Shown here in pieces: positions 61,117 through 64,000 of a stretch of DNA of 64,000 bases. Origin of the DNA: Lentzea sp. NEAU-D7 (lineage in GTDB: Bacteria > Actinomycetota > Actinomycetes > Mycobacteriales > Pseudonocardiaceae); the NCBI RefSeq assembly GCF_026242055.1, contig NZ_JAPJDL010000013.1, positions 127,357-191,356 of the forward strand, given 5' to 3'. The position numbers and the translations under genes are program-made. Every line of letters starts with the position of its first letter. Positions within the stretch are counted from its first letter, which is position 1. Under the pieces are notes generated by a model. It had not been told where the DNA came from. It saw only the letters and a list, made by a program, of their open reading frames with translations, and ran no database searches.

Positions 61117-61132
61117 AATGAGCATGCTCATT
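61117..61132. promoter_or_regulatory. perfect 16-bp palindrome, GntR/GH5 divergent region
   Basis: AATGAGCATGCTCATT lies 71 bp before the GH5 start and 136 bp before the GntR start. A perfect palindrome beside a GntR gene is a good operator candidate, although it is not the usual FadR-type TGGTNNNACCA. Confidence 0.5.
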
Positions 61133-61202
61133 TCCTTGACGGTGCCTCGGCCAGGCTGCCATGGTCCCACCGGACGGGTGGCACGACGTAGTGGAGCAGC
61201 CG

Positions 61203-62636
61203 ATGAGCCGTCGTTGGAAAGCGCTTACCGCGTTGCGGGTGCTGATGTCGCTCCTGCTCGCCGCCGGACTGGCGACCGCCGTCCCCGCCGCCGCGCAGGC
61301 GTCCACGAGCCAGTTCAGGGGCGTGAACTGGGCCGACCAGAGGGACAACTTCGTCAACGGCGTGCTGTACCCGTCCGGGCTCAGCGCGTCGGACACCTAC
61401 TCCTCGGCGGCCGCCGTCGCGGACCGCGTGGTCGGGCAGCTGTACTCGCTCACCGGCGCCAACACGGTGCGGATCCCGATCAACGAGCCGACCGTCGCGA
61501 ACTACTGGGGCACCTACACCGGCGCGATCGACACCGCGCTCGGCAAGGGCAACGTGCTCTTCGCGTACTGGGCCCACACCGGTGGCAGGCCGCAGAACCA
61601 CGCCGCCTTCGAACGGATGTGGGACACCGTCGTCGCGAAGTACGGCGCCCACCCCAACGCGTACTTCGAGGTCATCAACGAGCCGCACGGCTACAGCACG
61701 ACAGACCTCAACAACATGTACAACTCCTGGCTCGCCAGGTACTCGGCCGTCCCGCGCGGCAGGGTCGTCCTCGACGGCGCGGGCCTCGCCCAGAACGTCC
61801 CCGCGGTCGGTGGCGACAGCAGGCTCAACGGCACGCTGCTCGCGGTCCACGACTACTCGTTCTTCGCCGGGTTCGAGAGCGAGACCCAGTGGGCGGACCA
61901 CATCGCGAGCTACATCGGCGCCTACGCGAGCCGCACCATCGCCACCGAGTGGGGCGGCGCGATGGGGCCGGGCACCAAGAACGGCGTGTACTTCGACGCG
62001 GTCGACTACAGCGTGCCGAGCGGGTCGTACATGGCCGACTACGTCCGGGGAGTCAGCGCGAAGCTGCGCAGCCTCGGCATGGGCAGCGTGTACTGGCCCG
62101 GCCTGCGCGACGGCGACTGGTACAGCCTGACCACCAGGAGCGCCGGCACGGCTCTGACGCTGACGAACCGCTCAGGCCTGCAGCGGCTGCGCTACTCCTG
62201 GGGCCTGGGCGAGGCCGGTGCCGAGATCACCGGCCTCCGCAACGTCGCGACCGGCTGGTACGTCGACGGTCTCGGCAGGACGACCGAGTCCCCGGCGGGA
62301 CAGGGTTCGGGTGGTGCGAGCCCCGGCCAGCGGTGGGTCGTCGAGAACTCCGGCGCGCACGTCCGGATCAGGAACGCGACCACCGGCCTGTACCTCGACG
62401 GCATGGGCCGCACGGCCAACGGCTCGGACGTGGCCCAGCGCGCCGGCAGCACGGCCACCAGTCAGCAGTGGACGGTGCTGACCGGCACCAGCAGGGGCAA
62501 CGACGTGCGCATCAGGAACCGCGCCACCGGGCTGTACCTGGACGGCATGGGGCGCGCGTCGGCCGCCGCGAACCTCGGCCAGTGGAGTGACAGCAACAGC
62601 GTCAACCAGCAGTGGCGGATCGTCGCGGCGGCCTGA
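61203..62636 (+). CDS. secreted GH5 with ricin-type lectin domain (candidate beta-1,6-galactanase)
   Basis: 477 residues from the ATG at 61203, which opens a signal peptide (cleavage near AQA-STS); an ATG 14 codons earlier is less likely. The GH5 barrel (about 35-325) has acid/base E160 in EVINEPHG and nucleophile E249 in IATEWGGA. A trefoil of three repeats follows (about 330-477), two of them almost identical at TTGLYLDGMGRT and ATGLYLDGMGRA. The short barrel and lectin tail resemble actinobacterial endo-beta-1,6-galactanases (GH5 with CBM13), which would suit the galactan theme, but cellulase or mannanase activity cannot be excluded. Confidence 0.8.
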   Translation: MSRRWKALTALRVLMSLLLAAGLATAVPAAAQASTSQFRGVNWADQRDNFVNGVLYPSGLSASDTYSSAAAVADRVVGQLYSLTGANTVRIPINEPTVANYWGTYTGAIDTALGKGNVLFAYWAHTGGRPQNHAAFERMWDTVVAKYGAHPNAYFEVINEPHGYSTTDLNNMYNSWLARYSAVPRGRVVLDGAGLAQNVPAVGGDSRLNGTLLAVHDYSFFAGFESETQWADHIASYIGAYASRTIATEWGGAMGPGTKNGVYFDAVDYSVPSGSYMADYVRGVSAKLRSLGMGSVYWPGLRDGDWYSLTTRSAGTALTLTNRSGLQRLRYSWGLGEAGAEITGLRNVATGWYVDGLGRTTESPAGQGSGGASPGQRWVVENSGAHVRIRNATTGLYLDGMGRTANGSDVAQRAGSTATSQQWTVLTGTSRGNDVRIRNRATGLYLDGMGRASAAANLGQWSDSNSVNQQWRIVAAA

Positions 62637-62645
62637 GCGGACACC

Positions 62646-63542
62646 TCAGGCGAGCGAGCAGGCGTGCCCGTTGAGCGTGAAGGCACGGGGCGTCGTGCTG
62701 GTCCCGGACGCGGTGAACCCCATCAGCAGTGACCCTCCCGCCGGGATCACCACGTTGTACGGCACCGCGGTCGCGGCGACGTCCCTGCCCGTCTGCCGCT
62801 GGGTCGCGTTCCACATCTCGGAGACCGTCTGGCCGCCGGCGAACGTCCACCGCAGGGTCCAGCCGTTGATCTCCGCGCCACCGGTGTTGCGGAGGGTGAC
62901 GTCGGTGCGGAAGCCACCCGGCCAGGTGTCGGTGACGACGTAGGCGACCGAACAGCCGGTCACCGGCTTCGGGGCGGCGGGCGTGGTGGGCGCCGGAGCG
63001 GTGGGAACCGGTGGAGCCGGTGGCGGGGTGGAACCGGGACCGGCGCAGGGCGGACCCCACCGCCCGAGCCGCTTGGCGGACGCGGACTCCTCCGCCTCCC
63101 GCATCGCGCGGTCGTCGGGGGCCTCGCCGCGGGTCATGCCCATCTCGACGGCGAGCAGCGCGTAGTCGGTGCCGTCCGCGAGGCGCAGCGACACGACCGG
63201 TTCGCCGTCCGGTGTCCGCGCGACGGGCTTCTGGAGCAGCATCGTCCTCGCGAACGTCGCCGACGCGTCGGCCCAGCACGCGTCGGGCGCGGCGAGCCCC
63301 TTGACCCGCACCTCCTCACCGTCGGAGAGCCGCACGGTCCGGACGTCCACGACGTCCTGGACGGTCGCGGAGTACGCGGTCTTGAGCGGCGGTTCGATGA
63401 TCGAGGGGAACGCGGGCGGCGTCGTGGTGGCCACCGGGGGTGCGGGCTCACCGCCGCAGCCGGCGACGCCGATCAGCAGCGCCGCGGCGATCACCGGCCA
63501 CCGGGTCGCCGGAGCGGGCCGCGTGCCTCGTGATCGTGTCAT
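62646..63542 (-). CDS. lipoprotein with SNase-like domain and CBM2
   Basis: 298 residues. The N-terminus ends in lipobox VAGC. Residues about 50-165 match a staphylococcal-nuclease-like (TNase) OB fold: VVDVRTVRLSDGEEVRVKGLAAPD, then EESASAKRLGRWG. Compared with the active enzyme, the first Arg is kept, but the Asp before the Pro is Ala, the Glu is Asp, and the second catalytic Arg is not visible, so nuclease activity is doubtful. After a Pro-rich linker, residues about 195-298 are a CBM2 with terminal Cys pair (TGCSVAYVVTDTWPGGF to GHACSLA). A surface-anchored cellulose-binding adhesin or scaffold is one reading. Confidence 0.75.
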   Translation of the reverse strand: MTRSRGTRPAPATRWPVIAAALLIGVAGCGGEPAPPVATTTPPAFPSIIEPPLKTAYSATVQDVVDVRTVRLSDGEEVRVKGLAAPDACWADASATFARTMLLQKPVARTPDGEPVVSLRLADGTDYALLAVEMGMTRGEAPDDRAMREAEESASAKRLGRWGPPCAGPGSTPPPAPPVPTAPAPTTPAAPKPVTGCSVAYVVTDTWPGGFRTDVTLRNTGGAEINGWTLRWTFAGGQTVSEMWNATQRQTGRDVAATAVPYNVVIPAGGSLLMGFTASGTSTTPRAFTLNGHACSLA

Positions 63543-63665
63543 TGGTCCTCTGCGGGGATGCGGCGAACACCGGGAGGAGTACGCCCGAACGGTCGATGTG
63601 GTCCCGGGAGGCTACGACCTTTCGGAGGAGCACGGAAGATCTTTCGCATCGGTGAGAAGTGTTCT

Positions 63666-63694
63666 TCGACGCTTTCGAGTCGAATTCCCGTCGA
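63666..63694. repeat. TCGA(A) motif cluster upstream of SNase-like/CBM2 gene
   Basis: TCGA begins at 63666, 63675, 63680 and 63691, including TCGAGTCGAA as also seen at 1425. The cluster lies 124 bp before the lipoprotein start, in the 206-bp gap after a LacI-type gene. Confidence 0.45.
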
Positions 63695-63748
63695 ATGCGC
63701 GGCCCGCGTGAGAATGGTGAACAACGTTGCCGGCTCGGCGGCGGGAAC

Positions 63749-64000
63749 TCAGCGGGCTGCGGTGCTGCCGCGGTCGGTGAGCAGCGGCTGGAGGAGGCGC
63801 ACCTCGGGCGCGAGCTCACGGCCCAGGCGGGCCATCACCATCTCGACGGCGATCGCCCCCAGCTCCTCCGCGGGAACGGCGATCGAGGTGAGCGGGACGG
63901 GCAGGGTCTCCGCGACGTCGTCGGGGCACAGCGTGATCACCGACAGGTCGCCGGGGACGTCGAGCGACCGGCGCCGCAGTTCGAGCAGCAGCGGGCCGAG
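63749..64000 (-). CDS. LacI-family regulator, C-terminal part only
   Basis: The gene enters from beyond the window; only the last 83 codons are visible. RRRSLDVPGDLSVITL and LTSIAVPAEELGAIAVEM are the dimerisation and effector-domain end of a LacI-type regulator. The usual GFDD after DLSV is replaced by LCPDD. Its DNA-binding domain and target cannot be judged, but it adjoins the SNase-like/CBM2 gene. Confidence 0.85.
   Translation of the reverse strand, partial: LGPLLLELRRRSLDVPGDLSVITLCPDDVAETLPVPLTSIAVPAEELGAIAVEMVMARLGRELAPEVRLLQPLLTDRGSTAAR

Noticed and set aside
1..64000. Genomic island or biosynthetic gene cluster
   Set aside because: No integrase, transposase, tRNA junction or direct-repeat ends, and no PKS, NRPS or terpene genes; GC and codon style look even throughout.

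Overview
The window is about 70% G+C, starts genes freely with GTG, and encodes typical actinomycete protein families: Tat- and Sec-exported glycoside hydrolases with ricin-type (CBM13) or CBM2 modules, LacI-family repressors with palindromic operators, a CebR-type box, a PknB-like kinase and roadblock proteins. It looks like chromosomal DNA of a soil actinomycete, perhaps Pseudonocardiales (Lentzea/Saccharothrix/Amycolatopsis type); the genus cannot be fixed from sequence reading alone. I saw no phage, transposon, integrase, rRNA, tRNA or CRISPR array.

Layout. (1) 1-12.4 kb: a DUF6807/cupin pair, a secreted GH16, a secreted GH2 with an inserted LamG domain, a BNR_4 propeller protein, a multidomain GH30 and a PL11 rhamnogalacturonan lyase. 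Together these suit type II arabinogalactan and rhamnogalacturonan-I (pectin). (2) 12.5-29.5 kb: a P-loop kinase fusion, an SGNH esterase coupled to a second PL11 lyase, a cytosolic GH95, a lectin-bearing phosphodiesterase-like protein coupled to a GH27, a CE3-GH5-Fn3-CBM2 mannan enzyme behind a perfect CebR box, a GH78 alpha-L-rhamnosidase and another SGNH esterase. (3) 29.6-40.1 kb: a complete L-rhamnose operon read leftwards (rhaT-rhaP-rhaQ-rhaS-rhaM-rhaI-rhaD-rhaB) with a divergent LacI-type repressor. (4) 40.1-45.9 kb: ordinary genes (small secreted protein, trypsin-like protease, Ser/Thr kinase, CocE-type hydrolase with TetR regulator, TerC). (5) 46-55 kb: a xylan/xylobiose locus (GH3, LacI regulator, ABC importer, GH10, GH43). 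(6) 55-64 kb: two roadblock proteins, a GH2 with a ricin tail, a GntR regulator, a GH5-ricin protein, an SNase-like/CBM2 lipoprotein and the C-terminus of another LacI-type regulator.

How it fits together. Extracellular lyases, esterases and glycosidases would strip pectic and hemicellulosic polymers; the GH78 releases L-rhamnose; RhaSPQT imports it; RhaM, RhaI, RhaB and the fused aldolase/dehydrogenase take it to DHAP plus a lactaldehyde-derived product. A shared palindrome (consensus TTGAAACGTTTCAA) stands before rhaT, the repressor gene, the GH78, one PL11 and the GH95, which suggests one rhamnose regulon scattered across 28 kb. A second, unexplained signal is dense clusters of TCGA(A) motifs, four or five in 35-60 bp, in the promoter regions of the polysaccharide-degrading genes; they are absent from the rhamnose and xylobiose importer promoters. 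That motif array, a TerC start site buried in a 20-bp hairpin, and several odd domain fusions are the parts I would look at first.
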